64,000 bases of DNA from Corynebacterium glaucum (GCF_030408855.1 NZ_CP047358.1:2294001-2358000); one strand, 5' to 3'. Positions 7,894 through 18,011 are shown, numbered from the stretch's first letter. The notes: generated by a model from the letters alone, not told the origin. Translations and numbers: made by a program.

Positions 7894-10800
7894 TTAGAGT
7901 CCCATCCATTCGTTCATGTGCTTGCCAACGATGCCAATCGCTGGCTCGTCCACTACCGCTAGATGGTCGCCCGGCAAGTGCACGATGGTCAAATCGGTGA
8001 CGATAGCGCCCCAGCCGCCGTCCTCATCAATGTGCGCGTAGTTCGGCTCCAGGGTGATCGCGCCCTCGTGCATCCGCTCGGAGCGGAAGAGCAGCACTGG
8101 GACATTGACGTCGGCCCACCGGGAGAAGTCCAGGTGGTTGAGAATCTGGTTGTCCACAAACGACGCCCGCTGGTGCTCGAGCACACCGGCAGCGAGCCCG
8201 TGTTCGGAGGCATCGGTGTTCGCCAAGAACTCGGTGAGCATCGTGAGCAGCGCGTCCTCGCCCGCGGTTTCCAGCAATTCGTACGGCACGTCGAATTCCA
8301 GACCGTAGGTGTCCTTCGCAAACTGGGCGTAGCGGCCCCAGCGTGCTTTGGTCTCCTCCATGGTGTCCGGAATCGGCTCCGACGGCTGGGTGGTGTCCAG
8401 CAGTGCGATGTACTTCACCTTGTCGTTGCCAAGCTGGTGCGCAACCTCGTACGCCAACGCGCCACCGAAGGACCAGCCGGCCAGCACAACCTGGCGGTCA
8501 CCGGCGATGCGCTGAATGTCCTCGACGTACTCCGCCGCGCGCTCCTCCAGCGAGCCTTCGCGGCGCTCGACACCGTAGACCGGCGTGCGCTCATCTAGGC
8601 GGCGAGCCAGCGGCGCGTACACCGCCGAGGATCCGCCCGCTGGGTGGAAGACGAACACCGGCTCTTTCGTTCCTTCGCGGAAGACGCGGATGTTGCCCTC
8701 GACCTCGGTTTCCAAGCCCTCGCGCACACGGTTCGCTAGCGGCTCGAGGGTCTCAGCGCCTTGGACTTCTTCCGCAGTGATCTCAATGCCGGAGCGCTCC
8801 GTCAGGTGCGCCGCGATCTCGGCGGCGACCTCGTCGGAGACAGCAGGCAGCTCCGAGGTCACGCCTGCAGCCGCCGCTCCCGAGTACTTCGCCCACGCTC
8901 CGAACACCATGCGCTCGGACGCGTCGCGCGGCGCGACACCAACGCCTTGGCCTGTGGGTTTAGCGCCCTTTTGCTCAGGCTCAGTTTCGATCGACCCAGC
9001 AGCTTCCCGCCCAGCAACCGCGTCCTCGACGGTCTGGATCACGTCGGCCACGGAGGCGTCGCGAAGCGTCTGCACCTGCAGCGGCGGGATCTGGAAGTCG
9101 TTCTCAATGCGGTTCTTAATGCGCATGCCCATCAACGAGTCCAGCCCCAGATCAATCAGCGGCAGCTCATCAGGCAAGTCTTCCGCATCAAAGCCCATGG
9201 ACTCGGACACGATCGCGCGCAGGCGCTCGGCCACGGTCTCGGTCGCCGGATCCCAGCGGAACGCTTCGATTGCGTCGTCCGGTTCGTCGACAAGCGATGA
9301 AGGCTCGACCTCCGCAACTCCTGCGACTACCTGCTTCGCGTCGAAGTCGAGGATGGAGGCGAAACCCTCCGCAACCAGTACGTCCGTGTTGTACACGCGG
9401 ATGGACAGCCCGCCCAAGGTCGGAGTGACCAGCGTGGTCACGGTGCCGTCCGCGGGCAGGTAGCCGTGCTCCTCGGTCGCCACGACGCTCGAGCCCGGCG
9501 CGATCTCCGCCGCCGCAGCCTCGATAAGCTGGTACGGGCTGAACACCGCATCCGCACGCGTGGCGTACGCGACCTGGCCATCAGGCAGGTTCACGCGCGC
9601 GCCAAGCAGGGAGCTTTCGCTTGACGACGGCCTGGCCGACGTCCACAGCTCATTCCGGGCGAAGTCGATCCCCGGCGTCTCAATGCGCGGCTGGCTGCCG
9701 TAGAACCCGGTGAAGTCGACTTTCACGCCCTGGACGTAGAGCCGGGCGGCGAGGTCGACCAGCGTTTCCGCCTCGTCGAGCTTGCGTTTCGTGGTGAACA
9801 GCAGCTGCGCGTCCGGTTTGCCTGAGGCGAAGGCGGTGTTCATCATGCCCATGAGCGCGACGGGGTTCGGCGTGATCTCGATGAGCGTGGTGTGGCCGGC
9901 GGCGAACGCGGCTTCGGTGGCGTCCTGGAAGTACACCGGCTGGCGGGTCATGCGCAGGAAGTATTCGTCGGTGTGGACAACACTGCCGGCGGGGTAGGTT
10001 TCTCTGTCCACGGAGCTAAATAGCGGGACGGTCAGCGGCTGCGCATTGATGCCGGCGATCTCGGCGGCGAGGTCGCCCATGATCGGGTCCAGCATCGAGG
10101 TGTGGCCGGCGCCGCGCACGTTGAGCTTGCGGGCGAATTTCTCTTGCGCCTCGAGCTGCTCGACGATGTTGTCGATGGCGGTGGCGGGCCCGCCGACGGT
10201 AGTCATGCCGGGGCCGGCGTACACGGCTGGTTCGACACCGGGGTAGTCCGCAAGCTGGTCGGGGCCGAGCTCGACCACGGCCATCGCGCCCTCGCCTGAG
10301 GTACCGGCGATTTGGGCCTCGCCCTCGCTCATCAGCCGCGCGCGCTGGCAAGCGATGAGCATCGCGTCCTTGTCCCTGATGCCGCCAGCGGCGTACGCGG
10401 CGGCAATCTCACCCATGGACATGCCCATCACGCCTGCTGGGTAAATGCCCATCGAAGCAAGCAGGTCGGTCTGCGCGATCTGTATCGCGGTGATGGTGAC
10501 CTGGCCGGTCTGGGTGTCGTACGTCTGGTCGTCGTCGTTGATGATGTCCAGCATCGACCAGCCGCGCTCGAACTTGACCAGCTCGTCGAGCTCGCGCATC
10601 CGGGCGGCGAAGAGTTCGCTCGACTCCATGAGTTTCTTGCCCATGAACCTGTGCTGCGAGCCGAAGCCGGAGTACACAAATACCGGGCCGGTCACGCTCG
10701 GGGCGTCGGCGGCAACGATGCCTGGGCCGATCTTGCCCTCGGCAACCTGACGCAGGCGCGCCACGGCCTCTTCGGTGGTCGTGGCTTGGATTACCGCAGC

Positions 10801-12555
10801 AGAACGGCCGTGGTTGCGGCGCGCGAGCGAGCGTGCGACGGGGATCAGGTCGGAGTCAGGTCGGGACTCAAGGAAGTCCGCAAGCTGGGCAGCAGCCGCT
10901 TTACGACGGCTTGCGAGCAGCCCAGATACCGGCAGCGCCGCAACGTTGAGACCGGTGAAGGCGGTGTTCGGTGCGGTGGTTTCGCCCTCGTACTCTTCTG
11001 CATCGAAATCCGCGAGCACCACGTGCGCGTTCGTGCCGCCGAAGCCGAAGCCGGAAACGCCGGCAACGCGGCGACCGGAGTAGCGCGGCCACTCGCGCGG
11101 GTCTTGCACGACCTCGATGTGCTCGGCGTCGAAGTCGACGAAGTGGTTTGGAGCGGTGAAGTTCGCCGAGGCCGGGATGGTGTCGTGTTCGAGCGCCTCG
11201 AGCACCTTGATCAGCGCCACCACGCCCGCGGCGGACTCTGAGTGACCGATGGAGGACTTCACCGAGCCCAGCAGCAGTGGCGCGGCGTTAGAGCGCTCGC
11301 GTCCCAGCACGGTGCCAAGGGCGGTTGCCTCGATCGGGTCGCCGAGGATGGTGCCGGTGCCGTGCGCCTCGACCAGGTCCACCTCGGTCGGGTCGATGCC
11401 TGCGTCTGCATAGGCGCGCTCGAGCACGTCGACCTGGGCATCCGGGTTCGGGGCGGTGAGGCCGTTGGAATGGCCGTCGGAATTGGTGGCGGAGCCCTTG
11501 ATCACGGCGAGGATCTGGTCGCCGTCCTTAATCGCGTCCGCGACTCGCTTGAGCACCACAAAACCTGCGGCCTCAGATCGCACGATGCCGTCGGCGTCGT
11601 CGGAGAACGCCTTGATGCTGCCGGTCGGCGAGATCACGCCGAGCTCGGAGAACATCAGCGAGGCAAACGGGTTCGCCAAGATATTCACACCACCCGCAAG
11701 CGCCACGTCGCACTCGCCGTCGCGCAGCGCACGCACCGCGTGGTGCACACTGACCAACGAGGACGAGCACGCCGTGTCCACGTTCATCGACGGGCCGCGG
11801 AAGTCGTACGCGTAAGAAATGCGGTTCGGGATGATCGAGCTCGAGCTGCCGGTGAGTGCATAGGGGTGCGCCTGCGCAGGGTCGGCGCCCATGAGCATCC
11901 CGTAGTCGTTCGAAGAGGAACCCACGAAGACGCCGACCGCCGCGCCACGCAGCGTGTCCGCCGGGATGTGCGCGTGCTCGAGCGCCTCCCACGCCACCTC
12001 GAGCATGATGCGCTGCTGCGGGTCCATGTTCTGCGCCTCGAGCGGGGAGATGCCGAAGAACTCGTTGTCGAAGCTCGCGATGTCGTCGAGGTAGCCGCCG
12101 TCGGTCGACTCCTCCGCCATCTTGGTGCGAAGGTACGGGTCGCCCGCGTACTCAGACCAGCGGCCGGCGGGCAGGGGCCCCGTTGCAACCTGGCCGTCGA
12201 TAAGCAATTTCCAAAGCTCCGCCGACGAGTTCGCGCCCGGGAAGCGGCCGGCGTGCCCGACGATGGCGATGTCGCGCTCGGCGGGGGAAGAGCTGATTGC
12301 TTGTCGACGCTCCTTTGCCGCGCGTTTCGGCGCGGCCACCAGCGCGGCGGCAAGCGCATCGATGGTCGGGTACTGGTACGCGATGGTTGGGTCGAGCTTG
12401 CGGTTGAGCAGGCCTTCCAGCTCGCCCGAGAGTACGACCGCGTCGCGAGACGACAGCCCGTACGCCTCGAGCGGCTTGGCGGTGTCGATGCTGGTTTCCC
12501 CCGTTGCCTTCGACACCCACTGCTCGAGCCAAAGGCGCAAATCGTTCTCAGTCAT
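7894..12555 (-). CDS. pks13: Polyketide synthase Pks13 (mycolic acid condensase)
   Basis: A 1553-residue type I synthase with the canonical order ACP-KS-AT-ACP-TE. Visible active-site residues: N-terminal carrier GLSSRD with Ser36 as the likely phosphopantetheine site; ketosynthase DTACSSS with Cys263; acyltransferase GMSMGE with Ser713; C-terminal carrier GLDSLM with Ser1140; thioesterase GWSFGG with Ser1362. All are intact. Known role: it loads the FadD32-activated meromycolate on the first ACP and the carboxyacyl chain on the AT, condenses them to an alpha-alkyl beta-ketoester, and the TE passes it to trehalose. The gene is about 40 bases downstream of fadD32 and ends one base before accD3. 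Confidence 0.96.
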   Translation of the reverse strand: MTENDLRLWLEQWVSKATGETSIDTAKPLEAYGLSSRDAVVLSGELEGLLNRKLDPTIAYQYPTIDALAAALVAAPKRAAKERRQAISSSPAERDIAIVGHAGRFPGANSSAELWKLLIDGQVATGPLPAGRWSEYAGDPYLRTKMAEESTDGGYLDDIASFDNEFFGISPLEAQNMDPQQRIMLEVAWEALEHAHIPADTLRGAAVGVFVGSSSNDYGMLMGADPAQAHPYALTGSSSSIIPNRISYAYDFRGPSMNVDTACSSSLVSVHHAVRALRDGECDVALAGGVNILANPFASLMFSELGVISPTGSIKAFSDDADGIVRSEAAGFVVLKRVADAIKDGDQILAVIKGSATNSDGHSNGLTAPNPDAQVDVLERAYADAGIDPTEVDLVEAHGTGTILGDPIEATALGTVLGRERSNAAPLLLGSVKSSIGHSESAAGVVALIKVLEALEHDTIPASANFTAPNHFVDFDAEHIEVVQDPREWPRYSGRRVAGVSGFGFGGTNAHVVLADFDAEEYEGETTAPNTAFTGLNVAALPVSGLLASRRKAAAAQLADFLESRPDSDLIPVARSLARRNHGRSAAVIQATTTEEAVARLRQVAEGKIGPGIVAADAPSVTGPVFVYSGFGSQHRFMGKKLMESSELFAARMRELDELVKFERGWSMLDIINDDDQTYDTQTGQVTITAIQIAQTDLLASMGIYPAGVMGMSMGEIAAAYAAGGIRDKDAMLIACQRARLMSEGEAQIAGTSGEGAMAVVELGPDQLADYPGVEPAVYAGPGMTTVGGPATAIDNIVEQLEAQEKFARKLNVRGAGHTSMLDPIMGDLAAEIAGINAQPLTVPLFSSVDRETYPAGSVVHTDEYFLRMTRQPVYFQDATEAAFAAGHTTLIEITPNPVALMGMMNTAFASGKPDAQLLFTTKRKLDEAETLVDLAARLYVQGVKVDFTGFYGSQPRIETPGIDFARNELWTSARPSSSESSLLGARVNLPDGQVAYATRADAVFSPYQLIEAAAAEIAPGSSVVATEEHGYLPADGTVTTLVTPTLGGLSIRVYNTDVLVAEGFASILDFDAKQVVAGVAEVEPSSLVDEPDDAIEAFRWDPATETVAERLRAIVSESMGFDAEDLPDELPLIDLGLDSLMGMRIKNRIENDFQIPPLQVQTLRDASVADVIQTVEDAVAGREAAGSIETEPEQKGAKPTGQGVGVAPRDASERMVFGAWAKYSGAAAAGVTSELPAVSDEVAAEIAAHLTERSGIEITAEEVQGAETLEPLANRVREGLETEVEGNIRVFREGTKEPVFVFHPAGGSSAVYAPLARRLDERTPVYGVERREGSLEERAAEYVEDIQRIAGDRQVVLAGWSFGGALAYEVAHQLGNDKVKYIALLDTTQPSEPIPDTMEETKARWGRYAQFAKDTYGLEFDVPYELLETAGEDALLTMLTEFLANTDASEHGLAAGVLEHQRASFVDNQILNHLDFSRWADVNVPVLLFRSERMHEGAITLEPNYAHIDEDGGWGAIVTDLTIVHLPGDHLAVVDEPAIGIVGKHMNEWMGL

Positions 12556-12594
12556 AACGTAAGACCTTATCGGCCGCCGTGGCCGAATTGTTAT

Positions 12595-14403
12595 CTACTC
12601 CCGCTCGGCGAACTGCTTGGCATTGACGCGGCGCGCGATCTTGCCTGAGGACGAGCGCGCGATCCCGTTCGGCGGGTAGAACTCAATGACCGCCGGGGAG
12701 ATGCCGTGGTTGGTGGTGACCGCGGCGCGGATTGCGTCCTCTGCAGCCGGATCGCCGTCCTCGGAGGCGCCGTCGGCGCGCTCCACCATGAGTACGAGCT
12801 GCTCGACGTCCTCGCCCGGGACCGCGAACGCCGCGACCGAGTCGGCACGAACGTGGTCGGAAGCCTCCATGACGGTGGCTTCGATGTCCTGCGGGTAGTG
12901 GTTGCGGCCAGCCACGACGACGAGGTCTTTGACGCGACCGGTGATGTACAGGTGGCCGTCGACAAGCGTGCCCAGATCGCCGGTGTTCAGCCAGTTGTCC
13001 TTGGGCAGGTCTTCTTGGAGGGTCTCGCCGATGACGTTGCGGAAGGTCTCGTTGGTTTCGTCTTCCCGGTCGAGGTAGCCGGCGGCGGTGTTGGGTCCGT
13101 GGACCCACATCTCGCCGACTTCGCCTTCGGGCAGCTCGTTCTTGGTTTCGGGATCAACGATGGCGAAGTGCTGCCACTGCACCGGCTGGCCGTTGGAGGC
13201 GAAGGCAACGCCCGCATCCTCGCCGACTTCGACTGCTTTACCGTTCGCAAGCTCGTTGCGGTCGAAGAACGCGAAGCGTGGGCGGTCCTTGTTTTGTGGG
13301 GTAGACACAATGAGCGTGGCCTCGGCGAGACCGTAGGACGGGCGCAGGGTGAGCCGGTCGAGGCCGGAGGGCTCGAAGGCTTCCAGGAACGCATCGACGG
13401 AAGGCTTGGTCACTGGCTCGGAGCCGATGATGATGCCCTCGACCAGGGAAAGGTCGTAGTCCTCTGGGTTCTCCGGAGTGGCGTAGCGGGCGGCGAGCTC
13501 GAGGGCGAAGTTCGGCGTCACGGTGTAGACGTGCATCTTGTCCGAGTCGTCCTCGCGGCGCGTGAGGCGATCAAGCCAGCGCTTCGGCTGCTGGATAAAG
13601 TCGCGCGGGGTGAAGATCTCGAGCTCGTTGCCCAGAATCACCAGCAGAGTCGTGAGGATGATGCCCATGTCGTGGTGCATCGGCAGCCAAGACGGGATGC
13701 GCAGCGGCTGCTTCACGCGCGCGCCCATGTAGATCTGGATGACGTTGGACACGATCGACTCGTTGGTGATGATCACGCCGGCCGGGTTGCGAGTCGAGCC
13801 GGAGGTGTACTGCAGGAAAGACACGTCCTGCGAGGTATCCACCCCTGCCTCGACCTCGATCGGCTGCCAGGTCTCCGCGAGCGAATCCGGCAGGGAGTCC
13901 ACCGCGAGGATGCGGGGGCGTTCCGCAGCGGGCAGATCGGCGAAGAACGCGCGCACCGCAGGGGCGTCCTGGGTATTGGTGAGCACCGTCTTCGCACCGG
14001 AATCGGCGAGGACCGCGCGCAGGTGGTCTTCGTGGCCCGGCTCGTTCGGGTCGTAGAGCGGGATCGGCACCTGGCCGGAGTACATCGCGCCCATGAAGCC
14101 GAAGATGTACTCGGGCGAGTTGCCGGCAAGGATGGCCACACGGTCGCCCGGCTGCCCCACCTGCATCAGCCGCGCGGAGACGGCCTTGATGCGCGTGTTC
14201 ACCTCGCGGCGGGTGTAGTCGGTGGCTTCGCCCTCGGTGTCCTGGGAGTAGTCCCAGAAGCGGATGTTGACCGCGTCGGCCTGTCCCATCTGGACGGCGC
14301 CCATGAAGAGAATTTCGTTGAGCGCCGGGATCGTGAAGTTCGGCGGGAGGACGATGTCTCCGTCCTCGTTGATGAACCGCTTGATGATGACTTCGAGATC
14401 CAT
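12595..14403 (-). CDS. fadD32: Long-chain fatty acyl-AMP ligase FadD32
   Basis: A 602-residue adenylate-forming enzyme. The ATP/AMP-binding core is visible as FLQYTSGSTRNPAGV, followed by the A5-type YGLAEATLIV and the A7/A8 region NTGDLGTLVDGHLYITGRVKD. The FAAL-type N-terminal domain and insertion are consistent with the length. It activates the meromycolate-type fatty acid as acyl-AMP and loads it onto the N-terminal carrier of Pks13, encoded immediately downstream. The called name (fadD2 in some C. glutamicum annotations) rests on this gene order and the FAAL features. ATG 14401-14403 is preceded by AAGGAGCCC. Confidence 0.95.
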   Translation of the reverse strand: MDLEVIIKRFINEDGDIVLPPNFTIPALNEILFMGAVQMGQADAVNIRFWDYSQDTEGEATDYTRREVNTRIKAVSARLMQVGQPGDRVAILAGNSPEYIFGFMGAMYSGQVPIPLYDPNEPGHEDHLRAVLADSGAKTVLTNTQDAPAVRAFFADLPAAERPRILAVDSLPDSLAETWQPIEVEAGVDTSQDVSFLQYTSGSTRNPAGVIITNESIVSNVIQIYMGARVKQPLRIPSWLPMHHDMGIILTTLLVILGNELEIFTPRDFIQQPKRWLDRLTRREDDSDKMHVYTVTPNFALELAARYATPENPEDYDLSLVEGIIIGSEPVTKPSVDAFLEAFEPSGLDRLTLRPSYGLAEATLIVSTPQNKDRPRFAFFDRNELANGKAVEVGEDAGVAFASNGQPVQWQHFAIVDPETKNELPEGEVGEMWVHGPNTAAGYLDREDETNETFRNVIGETLQEDLPKDNWLNTGDLGTLVDGHLYITGRVKDLVVVAGRNHYPQDIEATVMEASDHVRADSVAAFAVPGEDVEQLVLMVERADGASEDGDPAAEDAIRAAVTTNHGISPAVIEFYPPNGIARSSSGKIARRVNAKQFAERE

Positions 14404-14444
14404 GGGGCTCCTTCGCTAGTCCCTAAATAAGTGCGAGTAAATAG

Positions 14445-15413
14445 TTAGTTCGACTGAACTTCCAAGGTGTCGATGCTAGTCCGCGCCCAATCTACCGTCC
14501 ATTGCGACGCGGTCGTTCCGGGAATGACGTCCGGGTTCGTGGCGTACATCGCGTGATTGCCGTTGGCCAGGAGCAGGTCTGCCGCCCGGTCGAAGGCGTT
14601 TTTGATCGCAAGCGGCGCATCGCACACGGAGTCGTTCGGTGCGCAAATTTCAAACGCGCGGTCTGCCACCGCTCCGAATTTGCCGGGGCGCGGGCCGGTC
14701 ATGGTCGCACCCGGGGTCGCCATATCGACCACGCGCTGCAGCGGCTGCAGCGTGATTTCGGCGCCCTGGCCAGAAAGTTCCGCGCCAGGGTGCACGCCCA
14801 CACCGTTCTCGCGGCGCCCGTCCGCGATCATCACTGCGCCGAGCAAACGATCTGGCGGGATTGCGCCCGAGTTGGTGCCGATCGCGTCCGCCGCGTCGCC
14901 CACAATCACGGCACCCTGGGAGAAACCGGCAATGATGAACTTCGTGGAGTGGCACTGCTCGGCAACGTAGGCGAGTTCACCGTTGAGCTTTGCCAGCCCT
15001 TCCGCACGCGAGTCGTCGTAGGTCATTTCCTCGCGCCCGTGGGCGGTCTGGATGTTCCGGAACTGCGCGGTGTACGGCACGGTGAATACGCGCACGTGCC
15101 CGATGTCGTAGGCCTCCTGCAGCGGCTGCGTAATCGAAAGCATGAAGCTGTACGGGTTGGCCTGCGGGTTGAAGGGGTCGTCGTCAGCCGAGGACTCCCA
15201 GGTGCCGGGCACGGAGACGAACTCCACCGCAGGGCACCACTCGGGTTCCTGTGGGGTGGGAGGGGCAGGCTCGGCTTCGGTGGTTTCTGTGGGTTCGAGC
15301 GGCGGGATCGGTTCGCCGTTTCGCCACTGGAAAATGCCCAGGCCGATAAGGGCGACAACAAGGATTACACCCGCAACGACAAAGACGTTGCGGGTGGCAC
15401 TACGTTCACGCAC
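14445..15413 (-). CDS. Cutinase-family cell-envelope lipase/thioesterase (Rv3802c-like)
   Basis: A 322-residue alpha/beta hydrolase. An N-terminal membrane anchor (VFVVAGVILVVALIGLGIF, about residues 9-27) is followed by a Pro/Glu/Thr-rich linker of about 40 residues, then the cutinase fold with nucleophile motif GFSQG and downstream DSVCDAP supplying the catalytic Asp between cysteines. The mycobacterial counterpart Rv3802c, encoded at the same place between fadD32 and the mycoloyltransferase, is an essential phospholipase/thioesterase linked to mycolate metabolism. Start GTG 15411-15413. The gene lies 41 bases upstream of fadD32 on the same strand. Confidence 0.85.
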   Translation of the reverse strand: MRERSATRNVFVVAGVILVVALIGLGIFQWRNGEPIPPLEPTETTEAEPAPPTPQEPEWCPAVEFVSVPGTWESSADDDPFNPQANPYSFMLSITQPLQEAYDIGHVRVFTVPYTAQFRNIQTAHGREEMTYDDSRAEGLAKLNGELAYVAEQCHSTKFIIAGFSQGAVIVGDAADAIGTNSGAIPPDRLLGAVMIADGRRENGVGVHPGAELSGQGAEITLQPLQRVVDMATPGATMTGPRPGKFGAVADRAFEICAPNDSVCDAPLAIKNAFDRAADLLLANGNHAMYATNPDVIPGTTASQWTVDWARTSIDTLEVQSN

Positions 15414-15433
15414 GGTGTGGTTCCTAGTGGTTC

Positions 15434-15916
15434 CTAGCAGAGGTTGGCGCGAGCGGCGTCGGTCACCAGCTGCCCAACCGCCTCCGGAGTCATGTCCGTG
15501 CGGCGTTGCTCGACAAGCTGACCGGCCACCACATCGCGGGTGATGGTCTCATCCGAGCACACACTATGCCCCGTCACTGTGAGTTCATCCTCAACTCCCT
15601 CGACGTTCACCCCGTTTTCTCTGAGCTGGTTCAGATAGCCCGTTTCCTCGGCGGTGAAGGGGTCCGCCTGCTCGGGCACCGAGTCAAGCTCGCGGGCAGG
15701 CTGGTCCACCGGACCGGCGGGGGCCGCAGGTTGCCGAGTCGAGGTTTGGGTCACCGTCGCAGTGCTCGAGGAGCTTTCGCTTGACGACGCAGCAGTTGCC
15801 ACCGTCGTCGACGTTTCTGTGCTGTCCTCGGAATCGACGGTCGCCGAACCGCCGCAGGCGGTGAGGGTGAACGCGGCTGCCAGCGTGGCCGTCGTTAAGC
15901 AAAGTGCTCTTTTCAT
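15434..15916 (-). CDS. Secreted lipoprotein with DUF732-like domain
   Basis: A 160-residue protein with a lipoprotein signal (MKRALCLTTATLAAAFTLTAC, lipid Cys at residue 21), then a low-complexity Ser/Thr/Glu linker (about 25-75), and a compact C-terminal domain (about 85-160) with a conserved cysteine pair, HSVCSDE and ANLC at the very end. The spacing resembles the small DUF732 domain of mycobacterial secreted proteins. Its ATG overlaps the stop of the mycoloyltransferase gene (ATGA), so they are co-translated. Function is not known; the same position is occupied by a small secreted protein in related mycolate loci. Confidence 0.7.
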   Translation of the reverse strand: MKRALCLTTATLAAAFTLTACGGSATVDSEDSTETSTTVATAASSSESSSSTATVTQTSTRQPAAPAGPVDQPARELDSVPEQADPFTAEETGYLNQLRENGVNVEGVEDELTVTGHSVCSDETITRDVVAGQLVEQRRTDMTPEAVGQLVTDAARANLC

Positions 15917-17865
15917 CGCTTCTTCTCAACAACCTTGCCGTTGACCTGGCTGAGGGTGCCGTTCTGGAAGTCGATGGTGAGGCCGCCAGCCGGGATTTCC
16001 TTCATGTCGGAGGTCGGCCAGCCGAGCTTGCCTTGCTCGTAGCCCTGCTTGCCCCACTCGTTGAAGATGTCACCGTAGAAGATCACGCGGGCGCCGGACT
16101 GCGGCGACCAGTAGATGTTGCCGCGGTCGAACTCCTGGAAGAAGCCGCCGTTGACCTTCTTCTCGTTGGACTTCGGGAAGCCCAGGCCGGAGGTGGCAGT
16201 GCCGACCTCGCCGTACTTCTTACCGATCTCGCCGAAGACCATGTAGTGGGAGGTCTTGCCGTCCTGCTCCGGGTTGCGGGTGAGGTAGCCATTCTCAAAC
16301 TGCTGGACGTATCCCTTGCCAACCTGGGTCGCCTCGGCCACCGGGTAGCCCAGCGGTCCGGTCTCGTAGCCGGCTTCGCCCCACGCCTTCATCATGTCGC
16401 CCGGGATGGCGTACGCGCCGTTCTGCGGGGTCCAGTAGATGGAGCCGTGTTCGAAGTGGACGAAGCGGCCGCGGCCGTCCGGGGTCTTGGTCTCGCCCGT
16501 GGTTGGGAAGCCGAGCCAGCCGGACGGGCCGCCGAGCCCGTTGTACTTGGCCAAGATCGCACCGAAGATGGCGTGGGCTCCGGTGTCCGGGGACCAGAAT
16601 GCGGTGCCGCCGCGGAAGTCCTGTGCGCGACCCTTGCCGTTTTCACCGGTGACGTACTCGTCGTTCACGCAGGATCCGATGACGCCGGACTTGGTGGCCT
16701 CGGCGATCAGACCGATCGGGGTGCACTGCGCGCCGCGGTCCGCCTCGGGAACGTTGAGCGCGTTCGCGATGTACGGCCACGCCTGGGCCATCTCGAACTG
16801 CCAGTACTCCCAGGAGTGCACGCCAGACGGGCGGAAGCGCACGACCGGCTTGACGTTGGTGCGGCTTGCGTAGTCCACGAACGTCTGGGTGGACATGCGG
16901 GAGATGACCTCCAGACCCTTGCCTGCGTAGTTCGCAGCGCCCTTGGCCACGGAGTCGGGGTTGCCGTAGTCGTCGCGGCCGGAACCTGCGGAGACGTACA
17001 CGGTCATGCCCTCGAGGTTCTCGATACCGGTCTTCGGGTCGTGGTCGATCCAGCCCTGGGAGCCCTGCGGACCCCACATCGCGTCAGAGTTGTAGCCGCC
17101 GGCGTCCAGCTGCGCTGCCTTGATGGCGGTGGGCATGCCGGTGGTCGTGGTATCCAGGTAGCCGGAGAAGGAACCGACAAAGTTGAACAGGTGCGGGTTG
17201 CGCTCAGCCAGGTTGACCGCGGCGGTACCGCCCATGGACAGGCCGACGACGGCGCGCTTGCCGTTGGAGCGGAACTCGTTGCTCATGATTGGGACCAGCT
17301 CCTTGGTCAGGAACGTCTCCCACTTGTAGTGCTTGCCGTTGTCCGGACGCTGCCAGTCAGCGTAGAAGGAGGACTCGCCGCCGACCGGAAGGATGACGTT
17401 GACGTTTTTGTCGGCGTAGAACTGCTCGATGTTGGTCTCGATAGTCCAGCCGTTCTCGTCGTCGCGGGCGCGCAGGCCGTCAAGCGCCCACACCTCCGGG
17501 AATTTCGCGTTCGGGTTGGAGTGCCAGTCGCGAGCCAGCAAGATCTGCACCTGGATGAGCTCCTGCGGCATCGCCGCAGACTTGATAAACACCGCCACGC
17601 GACGGTTGGTCAGCCACTCAATGCGGTCAACTTCAACCCCGGCCGGCAGGCCCGGAACTTCGACATCGCGGTCCACCTCGATCGGGGTGCGCTGTGGCGG
17701 ATCCGAAGGGCGGATCGCGTCCGAGAAGCCGCGGTTGGAGCTCAGGTTGCTAGACAGGTCCGGCGACTGTGCATTAGCAACCTGCGCCGGTGCCAGGCCA
17801 GCGGCCAAGACCGTCATGGAGGAGATGGCTGCCAACAACAGCTTCTGGTTACGGGATTCACGCAT
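15913..17865 (-). CDS. cop1: Mycoloyltransferase with C-terminal LGFP repeats (Cop1/MytA/PS1-type)
   Basis: About 650 residues from the ATG at 17865, chosen because AAAAGG lies nine bases upstream; in-frame ATGs at 17883 and 17907 are alternatives. A signal peptide (LLLAAISSMTVLAAGLAPAQVANAQ) precedes an antigen-85-type esterase domain with nucleophile motif GLSMGG (Ser at codon 17236-17238) and a HSWEYW segment carrying the catalytic His. The last 230 or so residues contain four to five LGFP repeats (GWLGFPTT, GPLGYPVA, SGLGFPKS, GKLGWPTS) that bind the cell wall. It transfers mycolate from trehalose monomycolate to arabinogalactan or to another trehalose monomycolate. It precedes the lipoprotein gene with a four-base overlap. 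Confidence 0.92.
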   Translation of the reverse strand: MRESRNQKLLLAAISSMTVLAAGLAPAQVANAQSPDLSSNLSSNRGFSDAIRPSDPPQRTPIEVDRDVEVPGLPAGVEVDRIEWLTNRRVAVFIKSAAMPQELIQVQILLARDWHSNPNAKFPEVWALDGLRARDDENGWTIETNIEQFYADKNVNVILPVGGESSFYADWQRPDNGKHYKWETFLTKELVPIMSNEFRSNGKRAVVGLSMGGTAAVNLAERNPHLFNFVGSFSGYLDTTTTGMPTAIKAAQLDAGGYNSDAMWGPQGSQGWIDHDPKTGIENLEGMTVYVSAGSGRDDYGNPDSVAKGAANYAGKGLEVISRMSTQTFVDYASRTNVKPVVRFRPSGVHSWEYWQFEMAQAWPYIANALNVPEADRGAQCTPIGLIAEATKSGVIGSCVNDEYVTGENGKGRAQDFRGGTAFWSPDTGAHAIFGAILAKYNGLGGPSGWLGFPTTGETKTPDGRGRFVHFEHGSIYWTPQNGAYAIPGDMMKAWGEAGYETGPLGYPVAEATQVGKGYVQQFENGYLTRNPEQDGKTSHYMVFGEIGKKYGEVGTATSGLGFPKSNEKKVNGGFFQEFDRGNIYWSPQSGARVIFYGDIFNEWGKQGYEQGKLGWPTSDMKEIPAGGLTIDFQNGTLSQVNGKVVEKKR

Positions 17866-17946
17866 TGCAATCAGCCTTTTCATGAAGTTGATCGGAGGGG
17901 CGGGCATTCAGCCCAAAGGTTAAGTTTCGCTTGAGACTTTAGTCGC

Positions 17947-17992
17947 CTGACACGCCGGTGATTTTTGAGGTGATTTGTACCCGGCGTGTCAG
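17947..17992. promoter_or_regulatory. 12-bp perfect inverted repeat between mytB and cop1
   Basis: CTGACACGCCGG (17947-17958) and CCGGCGTGTCAG (17981-17992) are exact reverse complements separated by 22 bases. No T-run follows on either strand, so this is not a typical intrinsic terminator; the wide spacer suits a regulator site or an mRNA hairpin in the cop1 leader. Confidence 0.45.
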
Positions 17993-18011
17993 ATGTGAAA
18001 GTTGTGGCAAT

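Noticed and set aside
11242..12648. Long plus-strand open frames across pks13 and fadD32
   Set aside because: They lie antisense to well-supported enzymes and have no recognisable protein sequence.
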